A DNA stretch of 64,000 bases from Stratiolaelaps scimitus (GCA_019614645.1 JABWDB010000049.1:620001-684000); one strand, 5' to 3'; positions 50,701 through 63,842 are shown, numbered from the stretch's first letter. The notes: generated by a model from the sequence alone, not told the origin. Numbers and translations: made by a program.

Positions 50701-51560
50701 GTAAACAGATAACAAACACGAACCGGCTGTGGCTTCGGAAACCAAGAACCTCTGCTGAGTTGCCGGTGTCTTCATTTTGGTTTCTTAGGCCTTCTTGCAG
50801 CAGATTCAAGCGGATCCTTCGTAGAAGATCGCTTCCGCCGCCTCCGCTGACGAAGAAAATAGATGGAGCTGGGTGCTGCCGCATCTCCTTTGCGGCGGCA
50901 TCTCCCTGCCGACGCCGCCATTTGTGTTCGACACCGCTGCTGCGGTTGTCTGACGCAGCTTTTACTATTGCTGCATTTCTTATTTAGTACTGCAGCGCGC
51001 CGACAAGGACGCCGCATTCAGTTAGACAAAAGTGTCGACGAATGGGAAACCTGCGAGACCCAAGATTGCCCTCGGCTCTCAATTCATAGTTCGCACTCAT
51101 CTGTAGACGTGCTGTTGCTGATGCCGCTGTATCGGGCGAGCTTGGACTCCTCTGTTCTGTGTCCTTCGGCAGGGGTGTGTGTGTGTGTTCCTTCAAGTAA
51201 GCGCGAAGCAGCGCGAACGCTTCAACGAAGACTCGGCAGGGCGACCATTTTAGGAATTAGGAGCTCGGTCCGAGTTCGGCGATAGTGGGAATATAGTGGG
51301 CGTCGCTATCCCAAATCGCAATGTGGGCCACTTGGCCTCATAGCTTGTTGCCCTGTCTAGATGCAGTGTTGCGCTGCCGGGCAAAAGGATGCCGCACCGT
51401 CGATCGAACCTCCCCGTGGCGGGGAGGCGCAGTTAGACAACCGACCAATTGTCAGTCGGCTTCTTTGATGTCTGCCTGTTCATTTGCTCGTTTCTCTGCA
51501 TCAGTCAGTGTTGGCGCGCGCCGACACTGGCTTCTGCATCATTCACTAGTTAGCTGACTG
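47774..51560. other. Non-coding stretch, partly GC-rich
   Basis: GC-rich low-complexity parts occur at about 48130-49200 and 50800-51540. The latter has a GT tract at about 51175-51188 and a small GC palindrome near 51504-51525. The AT-rich part at about 49900-50690 has the open frame 50051-50470 (+, 139 codons), which matches no family known to me. No gene is called. Confidence 0.45.
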
Positions 51561-54500
51561 TTGCGCCTCGCTGTACACATATGTGTATTGGGGTGAGCGT
51601 TCGGTTGGGCGGAAAGGGATCCTGAGGTGAGGTGAAATTTGGTTTTTGTGAAGGGACGAAGTGCTAAAGGGATTGCCAGTTGTCGGCACGTGCAACAAAG
51701 GGGTGAACATTATCAGCTGTATAGACCACGTTAAGAGAAGCTCAGACCCAGATGAGGGTGAAGATCCCGACATCGAAGAAGAAACCAACTTGACATACAG
51801 CTCCTCGGAATAGCGCATATGTGGAAGCGAAGTTAACCTCCGAGTGCTCTCGATCGGAGCTAAATTACCTTCAGTACACTCACACTATGTATGTGTTCGT
51901 ATATCTACACCAAAACGTAGGTATTAACTAAACAGTGAATGACATATGCAATATATCTAAATATTTAGCACTTATACTTAAGCATAGTGCGTAAATATTG
52001 AGTGGACATATACTAGGGCCAGTTAAATCTAACCCAATATATAACCATATTTTACAAAACATTCGTATGGATCGATCTTCCATTACATTGTGTGGCTGTA
52101 CCCAATATTTTTGACACATGCAAGGAGTTGCGTAAGCTCGTCGCGCGGCGAAATCGCCATAGACCGAATATGGAGCTCAAATAAGGTGAGCCTACGCCTA
52201 AAATTATGAGGCTTTCTCTTGCTTGTTGGTTCGAAAACAATGTCTTTAATATGAGGGATTGAGAGGCAACCGTTGGATTTTTTGTTCTCCTGTAGATTAA
52301 AGGGAGCGCTCAGGGAGGATACGCACCATATGGGTTTTGGAGTTGAAATTATCGGAGTGGAACACGATCCTCGTTTAAATCCTACCTTCAAAATGTGAAG
52401 TCATTTGACTCGTAGTAAAGACATTCGAGTTAGTAGGCGGCGCCTTGTATGATTTCAAAGTTGGCATTCATCGAAAGAAGACAGCGTGCCTTAAAGTCCA
52501 TTGGCAAAGGACTGTTTACGATTTTTCATTAGCATATTTACGCTTCTCTTTTTTTGTCTTATAAAAGTAATGAAGCCGCGACCAGAATTCATAGAACATA
52601 GATAAGCATTTTTCAATGGCCTTAAAGTTAGGTTTGTAGCTTGCCAGACGTCGCCCACCATGTGGACTCTTCGAATCTGCGTAGAATAATCCATAATTCC
52701 AATGAATGACGTATGTCCACGGTATTTGGATAGTTATTTAGTGGACAGAGCATTAGCTCATTGCCAGCATTTGAATGTAAGTATTATAATACATGTTTGT
52801 TCTGAATCCAAGCTAATTTCAGCACAGCTTAAGTGATTTCGGTTATACACTGATCTAGCGATGAAAAACAAATCCTCCTTCAATAATAATATGGATTGTA
52901 CACATACGTCTCCATTAACTAGTTTGTCTATTTTGGACACCATTACAATACGATTACCGGGTCGGCTCGTGAATTGTTTATCCTTGGTGACCAAGCTATA
53001 TTATGTAAGTAACGAGATAGCTAGACTATCGGTATCCAATTTTTTTCTGACTTGTTTCGCACTTAATTGGATCACTACCGCGATAATCATCTAAATCCAC
53101 GCTATGCATACGATTTTCATTCATTGACCGTTGTAACAGCTAGTAAAATATTTTTTTTATAAGGGCTCCAAGATTTTTGTTAAGGATAATTATCCTTGGT
53201 CGTTGCAAAAGTTCACTTCTTTGGAACCGATCATCGGTTTCTGCTGAAAACAAACGAATTCGCAGAGATGCGGTGACGGCTGTGGGCAATGAGGTGAGGG
53301 AAGCTATATATATATATATATGTATCTGTGTGTTTGAATGTATGTACGAAGCAAACACAAAAAATAGACAATGTTGCACATCCATTCCTTAAGCGAAATA
53401 AGGAAAGTGTATTTAAAAATAACAAGAACATAAGAATATAGTCAAATGGCACGCTTCCCTGTCGATTTTTGTGCCAACAAAATACGAGGTGGACAGAGAG
53501 CCCGTACACCTACTCAATAAAATATACCCTGTCAAATCTAAAGTTATATTATAGAGCATTGCATTGACATTACTAATAAAAACTAAGTAAAGAACGTCAA
53601 CTCGTCCTTGTTGTCCTCCTCATTACTTTGTATGGCATTCAGCTGTTGATTTTTGATCAACAAAAAAAAACGATTACAATATCTGAACGCAGCTTTAAGC
53701 CTAACCATATACCATATTATACAAGCTGTACAATAAACATCGCCATTGTAAAAATGGCAAAAAAATTGCGCCATCGTCGAATCCTTGTCTCGTGCTCGGC
53801 TTCGACGAAGGACGTAAATACAGATATATATATACATGTATATATAGCCATATGTTGAAGAATCACAATGCTCTAATATCAATTCAACATCTACGTGAGA
53901 CAGTGGCGGCTCCACGAACGATAATCACCCGCCCACACGAGAGCTCTTGCTGGATCCTTTTGAATCGAACACTGCTCCACTCCTCTCGTCGTATCCACTA
54001 TATGTGCTTTTAACTCCGAACCTCCTATATTCCGTGGATTTTGATCCAATCTTCCGAGTATTTAAACGTTGGAATATCCGGACGTAGAAGAAGAACGAGC
54101 GACTGAGTGTGATGAAGAGAGGGAGAGAGAAGGTGGTCGAAGGGTTGGAGCAAAAATCAGCAGGTAGTCGACAACATCAGATGTTTGCGTAGCTCGCCCG
54201 TTCCGCGGCTGGGTAACAGTATCATATCTAGCGTTCTAAGGAAATGCTGAGGAACGTTTCTTACGAATACTTTGAGCTCTGGCCGAATTTTGCTCGTTGT
54301 CGACGAAACATTCACTTCTACGTATGCGATCGCTCGGTGGCGGATTGACTCGGATATGTTTGAATTCGACTCTCACTACGGTCACTAGCGAAGTGGATGA
54401 CGTTATGGGCCTACCACCGCATGTGAATAAACAGACATCTCCGCGGTGTTCCAGGAATGGATTTATGCGAGTGTAACAAACACACGAGCATTGTAGTTAA

Positions 54501-55200
54501 GCCGGCGATTTCACCCAGGTAGTCCTCCCAGAGTGATCGTGCTCCATTTGGTTTGATTTCTCCTTATTTTTAATATATATATATCTATATATGTGTGAGA
54601 GTGCGCTGTGAGTGGTTCCGGGCCCCCTCTAACCGTGTAGTGTCCTATGTGAAATCTATTGTGATACAGCAATAGCAACTGTAGTAAGTGACGGCAACAG
54701 CACCCCACTCATCGGAAGATCGAGGCCATCTACCAACGAGAAGATTCACGCGCACACTCATGTCGACCCCACAAACGCAGGAAAAGTCGGACTGTGAACG
54801 GGTGTTGTTCAGTAACGGTACGATAGTGGTTGGTAGCCCATCCGATTCCCTTGTGATAGTATACTGCCATCTGTGACCATCGCCATGAAGCCTGATCTAC
54901 TGCTGTCCTAGCTATCATCGTAATCATTTCCACTCCCCCTCACAGCTAGCATTATTACATCACCAGCCTAGGCTATCTACCTAGCACTTAGGTTGCTTGC
55001 GAGGGTAACTGCAAATCTTGCTTGTCCGCCCGCTGTCATTCTGCTATTCTATAATACCATTTTCAACCTAGCACACTAACAGCGTTGACCGACTCACTGA
55101 CCAGCAATCCTCTTGTTGTTCTATCGCCGTTCAAGGCGGGCCCCCGAGTAGAGAAGAAGACGAAATACTTGCTCGAACAGGCCGTAGTTCAGACACAGCA
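51561..55200. other. AT-rich non-coding stretch
   Basis: Minus-strand frames at 52083-52391 and 52491-52694 lie close together and are not low-complexity. They could be a decayed element, but I recognise nothing in them. TA tracts occur near 53305-53322 and 54573-54583. No gene is called. Confidence 0.45.
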
Positions 55201-56086
55201 TTCGTCAAAGACCGCCGCCTGTTGCTGACCGTCTGAGCGAGTGAAACTCACTGCCTGACTGACTGACTGAGTGACTGGTTGTTTACGTTCTATTTGTCGT
55301 GTTGTCTCTACTCTGTGGTTCGTTCAACGTGTCCCACAACTAGTCGCCTACAACTGTTATTGGTGCCGGCACAACTACCGTTGCTACTGCTGCTGCTACT
55401 GTTGGCGATACTGCCCTGCCGCCTTTGCTGTGCCACTGCTGCTGCTGTTGTGGCTGTCCGGCCCAGCGAGCACAGGGTCTCCTCTCTCTACGTAGCGGCT
55501 GTCGACGTGACAGCAGTGCGTCAAGTGGTGCTGCGGGTTTCGCCACGGTCGCTGTTGTTTTATTTCGCTGTTATCATCATCTTTGCCATCCCGCAACCCG
55601 GTCTGACGATTTCTGACCATACGGGACTCAACTCAGCAAGCGTTGTACTCGAGGAACAGCAACGGACAGAAGATCAGACAGCCAGCAGGCAGGGTGGAGG
55701 CCACCGGCTGCGTCGGTGGCCCCAGTAGGACACCAACGGCAACAGCAACAACAGTCGAACAACAACTTAAACGGAAATAAAGCAGCGAGGAACAACTCAC
55801 TGGCGGCCAATGTGTTGCATGCCAAGCCAGTGTCACGTACTGAACGTAGTGGGCAATAGTAAGAGACGGCGGTGCTGTACGGAGGTGTTTGCCGACAGCA
55901 ACAGCAGCCAGTGCACCATGTGGACCTCCCTGCTCGATCTGTAACAGTAGTAGTTAGTGGTGGTGTTGGAGGTGGTGGTGGAATTGCTCTTGTTGATATT
56001 GTTGATGTTGCCGCTGCTGTTGCCGTCGTTGTTGATGTTGACTGCTGCTGCTGCGGATCGTTGACTGGTGTGTGCGCAGGGTAAAG
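55201..56086 (+). promoter_or_regulatory. Probable promoter and 5' leader of the DHHC gene
   Basis: This GC- and CTG/TGT-rich stretch directly precedes the first coding ATG of the palmitoyltransferase gene and presumably contains its transcription start and 5' leader. A CTGA repeat is at about 55254-55272. The frame leading into the ATG is closed by TGA at 56039-56041, so the protein does not extend upstream unless by splicing; the CAG just upstream (56077-56079) could be a leader splice acceptor. No core promoter motif stands out, so the start site is unknown. Confidence 0.4.
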
Positions 56087-56199
56087 ATGTCCAAGCTCGA
56101 CGTGTGCGGTGTATCATGTCTAGTGTTACTATACGGCTGTGTCGCGTACGCCGAGTACGCACTCATCTACTGGATGATCTTACCGGTTCTGGCGGACAG
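56087..56199 (+). CDS. DHHC palmitoyltransferase (ZDHHC3/7-Dnz1 type), first coding exon
   Basis: This exon encodes residues 1-37 plus two bases of codon 38 of a membrane S-acyltransferase that attaches palmitate to cysteines of target proteins, usually in the Golgi or related membranes. It has a short N-terminus (MSKLDVCG) followed by the first membrane span (about residues 9-35). The CG motif, the AEY in the middle of the span and the short cytosolic head resemble the Dnz1/ZDHHC3-7 group. The ATG has A at -3, and an in-frame TGA lies 48 bases upstream. The exon ends GACAG at a good donor, GTGAGC (56200). The split codon AG|C joins exactly to the exon at 63843, giving serine. The assignment rests on the joined protein rather than on this exon alone. 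Confidence 0.85.
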
Positions 56200-56243
56200 G
56201 TGAGCAGGTTAATAATAATAATAATAAATACCATATGATGTAA

Positions 56244-56311
56244 TCGTTCAATTTCAGTCAAGACATTATATATGTATATATATATATAATGTCTTGACTG
56301 AAATTGAACGA
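56244..56311. repeat. 68 bp inverted repeat, perfect 27 bp arms, TA core
   Basis: The left arm 56244-56270 and right arm 56285-56311 are exact reverse complements over 27 bases. The 14 bases between them are alternating T/A with one G, so almost the whole 68 bp is palindromic. It lies 44 bases inside the 5' end of the DHHC intron, so any transcript would form a strong hairpin there. Perfect arms imply recent origin or continued gene conversion. Confidence 0.95.
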
Positions 56312-59300
56312 CGATATATATATATCCAGAATATAAATCCACTTCTAATTGGAACTATCCAGATAAACATTTTTAATTTTAGCAGCAGCAAAAAGTTCAG
56401 CTTTGTTGAACGACGTCCGTACGCATGCTTGCGTGTCAAAGTTGAATAGGATTCGATCAAAGTATGTAAATAATAACAAATTATGAAAACGCTTCCTCTC
56501 ATTTGCCGTTTTGTCTCCGTCTCGATCACAAGTTGTGAGGGGAGCGAAGCTCGCTTCGTGGCAGTTAGATTGGACAATGGAGTAAAATGGCAATGACAGC
56601 TAAGTACATGTTTGTAATACTCGAGATGAGTCGAGGCAAGACAAGCTAAACAGAACAAATTCTGTAGGCCCCAGCATCGATTGAAATGAACGAACATAAT
56701 CTGCCGTTTGTGGATTGCCGTTCTCTAGCTGACTGGCTTCATTAGCAATCTAGCGTTTCGGTGGAGCCCATGGACAGCGTGGACAAGTCTCATACGTCAC
56801 AGGACAGCTGCTCGCTGTCTCGGCTAGCTACAGCAACAATAAAGACTGGCTAAGACGTGGACGTTCGATAGAGAAAGGACAACCTGCTTATCCTGTCCAT
56901 ATGGCATATTCAGAATTCTACATTTTCTCGTGTACGCGTGCGTCTCGGGTTGTCAGCCCTCTAAGAAATTTAGGCTCTTTAGCCGAAATTGAGAATATCC
57001 GAAGCCGGGAGGGCGCTCACTGGTGACCGTCGGGTCAGTTAAGAACCTATCCAAGGAACACATTTTCTCTAACAAACAGTATTCACGTTTGTGGCTCGTT
57101 GCCGTACGACGCTTTGAAAATTCGAGTCGTTTTTCCTACAGAATTTTTTTTGCAGCGTGATCAGTATCGCTTTCAGGCAGCTCATATATATATATATATT
57201 CTATTTCCTCAACATAGAAAACATCGTCGAGTGATCGACTACTCGTTTGGCGTCGAATGATTGCATTTAATATTTAGTTCATATTCGTGGGTATGTTTTT
57301 TTTTAGTTATATAGTGATGATGGTGATGCTTGTGAATCACTTGTATTCTCTGCTTGCCAGATGTAAAAGCATTTGTTGATACTTCAATACTTCGTGTATA
57401 TATCATTCGATTATTGATGCGAGATTCACAGGGAAAGTCGTGACGCTATCAACAGATGCTGACGTCAATAAAATACTATCACTACCATAACCAAATCAAG
57501 CATCGCCACTATTATTGCAAGATACTATTATATATTATAAATATTGCCAAAACAGTACGGCTAAGTACTCTGAGTGCCATAGAAATAAACGTGAGTGATA
57601 TATATATATATATATGGTATCTTGAAAGTGCTTTCTTTTCCTTGTAGATGGTGGTAGCTATGCGCTTGTTCTTTTACGACCAGTTAAGCCTCAATACTGT
57701 GCAGTGTTGTATATATATATTTATATTATATGTAACTCTGGTGAGTGGTTCCCGCTCTTCCTCAACAGCGAAGCAGAGCGGGAACAGATAGCGAGGTGAG
57801 CATGCTGTTGTCGTTGTTGTTCTTCCTGCTGCCGGTTTGAACCGTAGCGAACTATTTATTTTGAAGAAACGCCTCCTTTGACCAGCAAATGTTATCTGTC
57901 TGCCCGACTAGCAGTTGTCTGTGATGCAACTGCTTCGAACTGCGTCCACTTCGTTGAACGACGTTGAGCGATTCAACTACGAAAAGTATTCTACCATTCA
58001 TACAAACTTATTAGAATGGAGAACCAAGCCACATTGTGCGATTGTCCACAAGATGTCTGCAATATTCGGCAGTCGCTTGGGTCAGAAAGGGCACAGTAGA
58101 TAACCTCACTTCAAGTTGCTGACATTGTATACCTCACCTGATTTGGCGGTCGACTATAAGGAAGCTTAATGTCAGCTACAAGATATCTCTGGCTTGCTGC
58201 ACAAGTCTGCATGAGTTTAGACTTAACGTGATTTCGTCCGGAACACTTTTTTGACGCGGTGGAATTACTGCGAGTTTACCTGGCTTTTTGTTCGAATATT
58301 TACAGTGTAATTTATAATCCACCTCTGTTAAGAGCAATGCTAAACTTTGTTGCTATTCTCACTGCCAACTTTTACCTTATTGAAGTTGTATCGGTATATC
58401 CGCGAGACAGCACCCTCCCTTTTCATAAATCGGCAGCCCAATCTTTCGCAGTTCTTAATTCGTGCATCCCTTGCAGGTATATCTATCTATCTATCTATCG
58501 AGAGACACTGAGCCAAGGCCTTTTAAAACCCCGCAATCTACGAACGATCGTTTTCTTCATCTTATGGCTGTGTTCTCACTACACCGTGATTCTGTTTTAG
58601 AATATTAAGATCAGTACTATTTGCTTATATCGTTTTTATAATAACAGGGGCAATAAATAAGGCATCGACACGAACCACGTAAAATCCGGACGCTGTTGCA
58701 AGTACTTTTTAACTAGCTGCAAGGGACATCGATTATTTGACGATTACATGAGTCGCTGACTTCGCCTCTTTTCCTTCAGTTCATTATCCTTAGGCTATGT
58801 GAAGTACTAAAGCCCATGGACGTAATTCGGCTTGAACTTTCGTCCAGGTCTATTGGAAATTTGGATTAGATAATAATGATACTAATAAAAATACCGTTTT
58901 AGTTAATAACTTTCAACGATGCGATAATTACAGCTGAATAGACTAATTGGCATAATCTACTCTGTTTGTGTTATGAGAGGTGTTCTTACTAGGCTGATTT
59001 GCAATTGTGCCGGATAGTAATAAAGAGCTAAAAAGACCATTGGGACGACGCTATTAACCCTTAATAATCATAAATTTCTAACCTAATCATGATGAGATCT
59101 TTTTGAAATGAACGCGAAACCCTTAAGTTCCACTTCAAGTTACTTTTTCCAATTGTTCCTATACTAACGCAATGATGGACGTACACAGTCAAAAATCAAT
59201 ATTTCCGTAACCCTTATGCGCGAATGGGCTTGCATAGAATCGCCCAGCAGATAGCTTGATAACGCTGCTGAACATTGTCAACAGTTCCACAAGGGGGGGG

Positions 59301-62110
59301 GTCATGGTATTGACATGCATTAGCACACCAACTTAGAAAAAAGACAGCTTGATAACAGCTCAAATTATGCATTTCATGTGATTTAGTTGTTGCGTGAATT
59401 CGCAATATGCTTTGTGTCTGGGACCATTTCAGCCTTTGGCGCCTTTTCTGAGCCTTCGATCTCTACGATGTTAAATTGTTCTTAGGTGTCGTTGAGAACC
59501 TTTTCTGGATGATATTTCAAGCGCGCTGCAAGTTGAGGCAGAAAATTGAACGTGTTGGTCCGCTATGCCACTAGACAATTACGGTAGTTAATTTTGTTGG
59601 TCCCTAGCTACTGTCGAGAATCTATAAATTTGAAATAGTCCTGAAAAAGATACCGACCTCATGGATGAGTAGTATTGCATAGTCCTGCATGGATACATAG
59701 CAGTAGAAGGTTATGCATATATTTCCAAATGCTCGGTTGATTCATAGGTAATTCACGTTTTTTACTCACTTTCAGTTGCTATATCTTTTGACAAAATTAA
59801 CGGATTTGAAGAGTATAGTGACCCCAGCTTTCCATGACTCTCGCCCATATATCAGACAGCATATGGACCTGTCGGCGGAAAAACATCTCATCTTGGGAGG
59901 TGATCCAACCATTCGACTAATTTCGGATTTCTGCTTCCCGAACACTGACCTGCATTGTGCTAGTTATCTCCTGGCTCTCAGCTTGAACACTTCATTTATC
60001 CGCTGCAAAATCTGTTCAAGTATGCAAAAAGATCGACAAGTTTTCGCACCGATCTCATTGGCCTAGGGGTGTAGGTTCTTTGAGACATTGTTACCCAATC
60101 TACGTTGTACCTGCGCTCACCTATGTACTCGATTGACCTTCAACTCTTATATGGCCTACCCTATATTAAGCCTACTCTGACTGCGCCGTGTTAATATGTT
60201 AGAAATTGACAACACGAAACCTGGATAGCGACTGGTGATTTATCTGGGATTGATGAGCGACCGTTGTCTGTCAAGGACGGTTGTGGTGGCCTTCTTGCTC
60301 TGGACCTTCTCGCAGAATATCAATTTTTATCTCCCGTAACAATTTTGTACCGAGAACTCTTCCCTGTTTGCCAAACAAACAGCAAGAAACAAATGGCAAG
60401 GGTTGCTAATGGCATCCTCATTGAGACACCCTCTTCCCTCTGTTTTACACCTTTCCTAGAGCATGTAGACTACACTCTATAGTTCCTGAGCCAGCAAGCT
60501 GAGCGGCAAGCTCTCAGGTTTACTGGGCCGCTTTTTCGTTCAATAGATCGAGCAGTTCGTTGTCATCTGTGTCGCATAGTTGTCCGGAACCTTCGTTGTC
60601 GTTCAAATCGAAATATCCAGCTCTAAAGCGCTAAGACCAGTTTCGACAGACTCTTTCTTGTACTGCGGACTCCTCTTCAATCCTTGGGTTCTGAGCTGTA
60701 TTTTTCTCACCACGAAAATAGTGAAGAAGATTATTATGTTCAATTTGCACGTTTTTGGTCTCCATATTTTTGATCGCTTAGGCAACTGGTATTATTGCAC
60801 CCAGACAGAATACAAACAGTTTGTTTGTTGTGGAATTAATTTAAAACATTGGCGTAAAGAGAGAGAGGGAGAGTAGAAGAATAAATAGCGCCTCCATCCT
60901 GTCAAATTGATCTACACATGCTTGGGTTCGGTCCCATTGATATTTACGACATGGAGAAAAAACCACGTAGGCTGACGTAAATGACGGTCGGTTGTTAGCC
61001 ATCAATCAAGATAGAAACATGAATTCGGTCGAACAGGAATAGCGATAATATATAATAGAAATCTCTGTAACCTTCCGATACAAAATATAGCGTTCAATTT
61101 CGCTCATTTTATTCCCAAGACGACCGCTTCTCGATCTTAGCATTTGGACGGCTAGTGTGCTATAGGAATATTAAATGTGTCATACATTTTGGCAGATTAC
61201 AACGCAGTTCTTATTTCTTGACGTCAGAGCTGCTTGTATTCTAGAATTTCGTTTATACTGTAGACCGTATTATTGCTTAGCTGAGTCAATTATTCGCACT
61301 TTAAACGCGTCGTCGAAGCAAAACGTTTTCAATTAGCATTCGTGTCGTTTGCAACATCTAAGATTGCATAGATTTTTCACGTGGGCCCTTCAACCTAGAT
61401 GTGCCCGTGACATTCGGATATCACTGACTCAGACAACGGGGAAAAGATCAAAAGGTCAAACAATTAGGTAAATATTTAGATTCATTTTTTTGAGACGAAG
61501 CTTAATGTATATGGGTCAGCTTAATAAATGTGACAGAGTTTTTCAAACGTCATACCAAAATGCTTCTTATCTCCAGAGCCTGATAGAACCTGCATTTCTT
61601 TGTCAAATAGCATTACAAGAATCTCAATGAAAAGAAGATAAACAAGATGACTCATTTGCAATCAATACAATCAACCTCTGTATGTCACATATTGACTATT
61701 GGTCGCATATTCGTATATGTTTGTTGTAAGGATAGTTTGTATAAGATTTCTTTATGCCTTAATATGAAATCAATATGCCGCAACGCTGACTAGCTGAAGC
61801 AAGTAGCGGATGAAAATGTTATCATCGCGCTACCTGGTGCACAATTTGTGCTCGATTAAACCACGGGGATTACATAATCTCTGCAAACCTTTAGTGGGGG
61901 GGGTATCTAGCACTGTAATTCATTCCGGCTAAACGTAGCATCTTAATAATCTAATGGTATAGTTGGGTTGGTTTGCCAGATTCAATAGAACAAATATATG
62001 CAATAATTGGTTGAAGGCCGATGTCCGCTCTGCTATCTAGATGTGTAGGATCTGTATGCGTATGGATATATATATATAAAATTATGTTTTACGCTTTGTT
62101 CAGACTAAAT

Positions 62111-62244
62111 TGGCTCTCATACATAGGCGTCAAGGAGGAAATCGAAAAATCTTAGATAACTAAAACCATATCAACTGGTGAACCCCAACGGATTTTCAAG
62201 CCCCGACTGACCCTCAGCCGTCTGTTGTCAGCCACTTGGCTATC
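62111..62244 (-). repeat. tRNA-derived SINE-like family B, copy 3
   Basis: On the minus strand an A box (GATAGCCAAGTGGCTGAC, 62244-62227) and a B-box-like string (GGGGCTTGAAAATCC, 62204-62190) are about 40 bases apart, as in tRNA genes. A block at 62141-62111 beginning TTTCCTCCTTGAC resembles the conserved block of the copies at 28796 and 46229. The tRNA-like stems do not pair well, so this is read as a decayed SINE inside the DHHC intron. Confidence 0.5.
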
Positions 62245-63621
62245 GGGTTCGTCCACAAGGACACTCACGGCATATATCAACCTGCTTCAATAACTGCCAG
62301 TTGTTTCAAATTTCTGCGTGGCAAGATTTCATTTACCTGTTTGTTTGATCTTAACCCATTTAAATGCGGGTACTGCTGGTTTGTATACGTGAGGTCCAAT
62401 ACCCATTGTGTCGTTGGCTGTTACCAATGTATCACGTGATACCAAAGAAAAATTCTTATAGGAAAACCCTTTGTCCCTCAGCACAAACCGGGCCAGCAAA
62501 TAGACTGATGCAAGATGATATATGCGTTACAGACTAAACCATCCCGTCTGCTAAAATTAGGGGACCTATCGAATAAACAGTGATTTCATGTCCCCTAGCT
62601 ATAGAGAATAGTGGTTTCTTACGAAAAAAGACGAAATAAATGCCAAGCAAGCAAAAGTTATCGTCTTTAAGGAAGATACGAACGGTATTGAACAATATTA
62701 GCAGTATCTCACTATTGAACACCTAGAGTGCAAAGCGGACATGCAATCAAGAAATCTGCAACGAATTAGAATTACTTGGGGTGATCCTAGAAGGCCGAAA
62801 TTGGAGTGCACCTATCGAGGGACTTATCCGTCGCCCTGCCATCAGCTACCAATTCTACCCGATACCTCCGGAACGCGTTAAGTGCAGCGTACCGCGGCCG
62901 TACTGAATAAATTCGTTCTTTCTGTCCCAGCTAACTTGTGTTATAAGACCTCTAGTTCGCCTGTACTAAAGTATGGACCGACGGACTACGAGCAATCCAA
63001 GGATGCTTCAGTACCGTGCTCTTGGTATCTTGGTCCTGATCAAATACTTGGTGACCCTACCTGGTTCTTAGGAACATTTATGACATTGATCATTTTACTG
63101 TTACCGTAGAATATCCGAGCACAGTAAGAGTCACACGGGTCACCCGCTCCACAATTCTACAGATGCATTCGCATCGTTCACATCGCTGCAGTCGTGGCAT
63201 TCAAATTAGAGCAGCTCGTGAATGGAATCGGGTTATGTAAGGTATTCGATCCATTCAGACACTACCTACCTTTAAGTTAGGCCTATACTTGTATTTGTTG
63301 GATTATTACCTAGATTTCGCCGAGAAATTTACCTAGATTCCGTTGGAGGCATGATATATATATATATACATGTTTATTTCATCTAGATTTAATAATTTTA
63401 CTTTTTAACTTTGTCATATCTATAAATTTACCCATTACAAGAATGTTAGCTAATCCTCGAGAGCGTTCCTTGTCAAGTCTGGGATAGATCAGAATGTCAG
63501 GGCGGATAAACACCCTGCATATGATGCTCAGGTTTAATTAAACCTTTGCAATATGCTTAAGCGTAGCTTTAAACTAGACTAAAGCCGACGAAACGGTATA
63601 TATATATATATATTAAGTTCG

Positions 63622-63692
63622 ACAAATGTACCAACATAAATGGAATTTATGTATATATATATATATAATTCCATTTATATTGGTACATATGT
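63622..63692. repeat. 71 bp inverted repeat, 26 bp arms, TA core
   Basis: The left arm 63622-63647 and right arm 63667-63692 are complementary at 24 of 26 positions, around a 19 bp core that is mostly TA alternation. A second TA tract lies just before it at about 63596-63613. It sits about 150 bases before the 3' splice site of the DHHC intron. Confidence 0.9.
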
Positions 63693-63842
63693 CAAGATTT
63701 CGATACGCTTAGTTAATAAGATCGATCATTCCGCTGTTAACATCGTCTCATAGTTGGATCGCCATTAGTTCTTAAATTTACTGAAACAATCACTAACAGC
63801 GCTCGCCTATCGGCGTGCTCTCTTCATCCGTTATTCTTACAG

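Larger units (their letters stand above)
56200..63842 (+). other. Intron 1 of the DHHC gene, 7.6 kb
   Basis: The intron runs from GTGAGC at 56200 to TTATTCTTACAG at 63842 with a phase-2 junction. I recognise no nested gene. It holds an AAT-type repeat at about 56211-56227, TA tracts near 57183-57200 and 57598-57616, an ATCT repeat at about 58479-58499, G runs near 59296-59304 and 61896-61903, a minus-strand family B repeat (62111-62244), and two long TA-cored inverted repeats close to its two ends (56244-56311 and 63622-63692). Confidence 0.8.

Noticed and set aside
55279..55728. 149-codon frame upstream of the DHHC gene
   Set aside because: Leu/Val/Ala-rich repeat-derived peptide in the GC-rich leader; no signal of a real domain and not in frame with the DHHC start.
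60925..60940. B-box-like GGGTTCGGTCCC
   Set aside because: No A box or cloverleaf; too little similarity to families A or B to call a copy.
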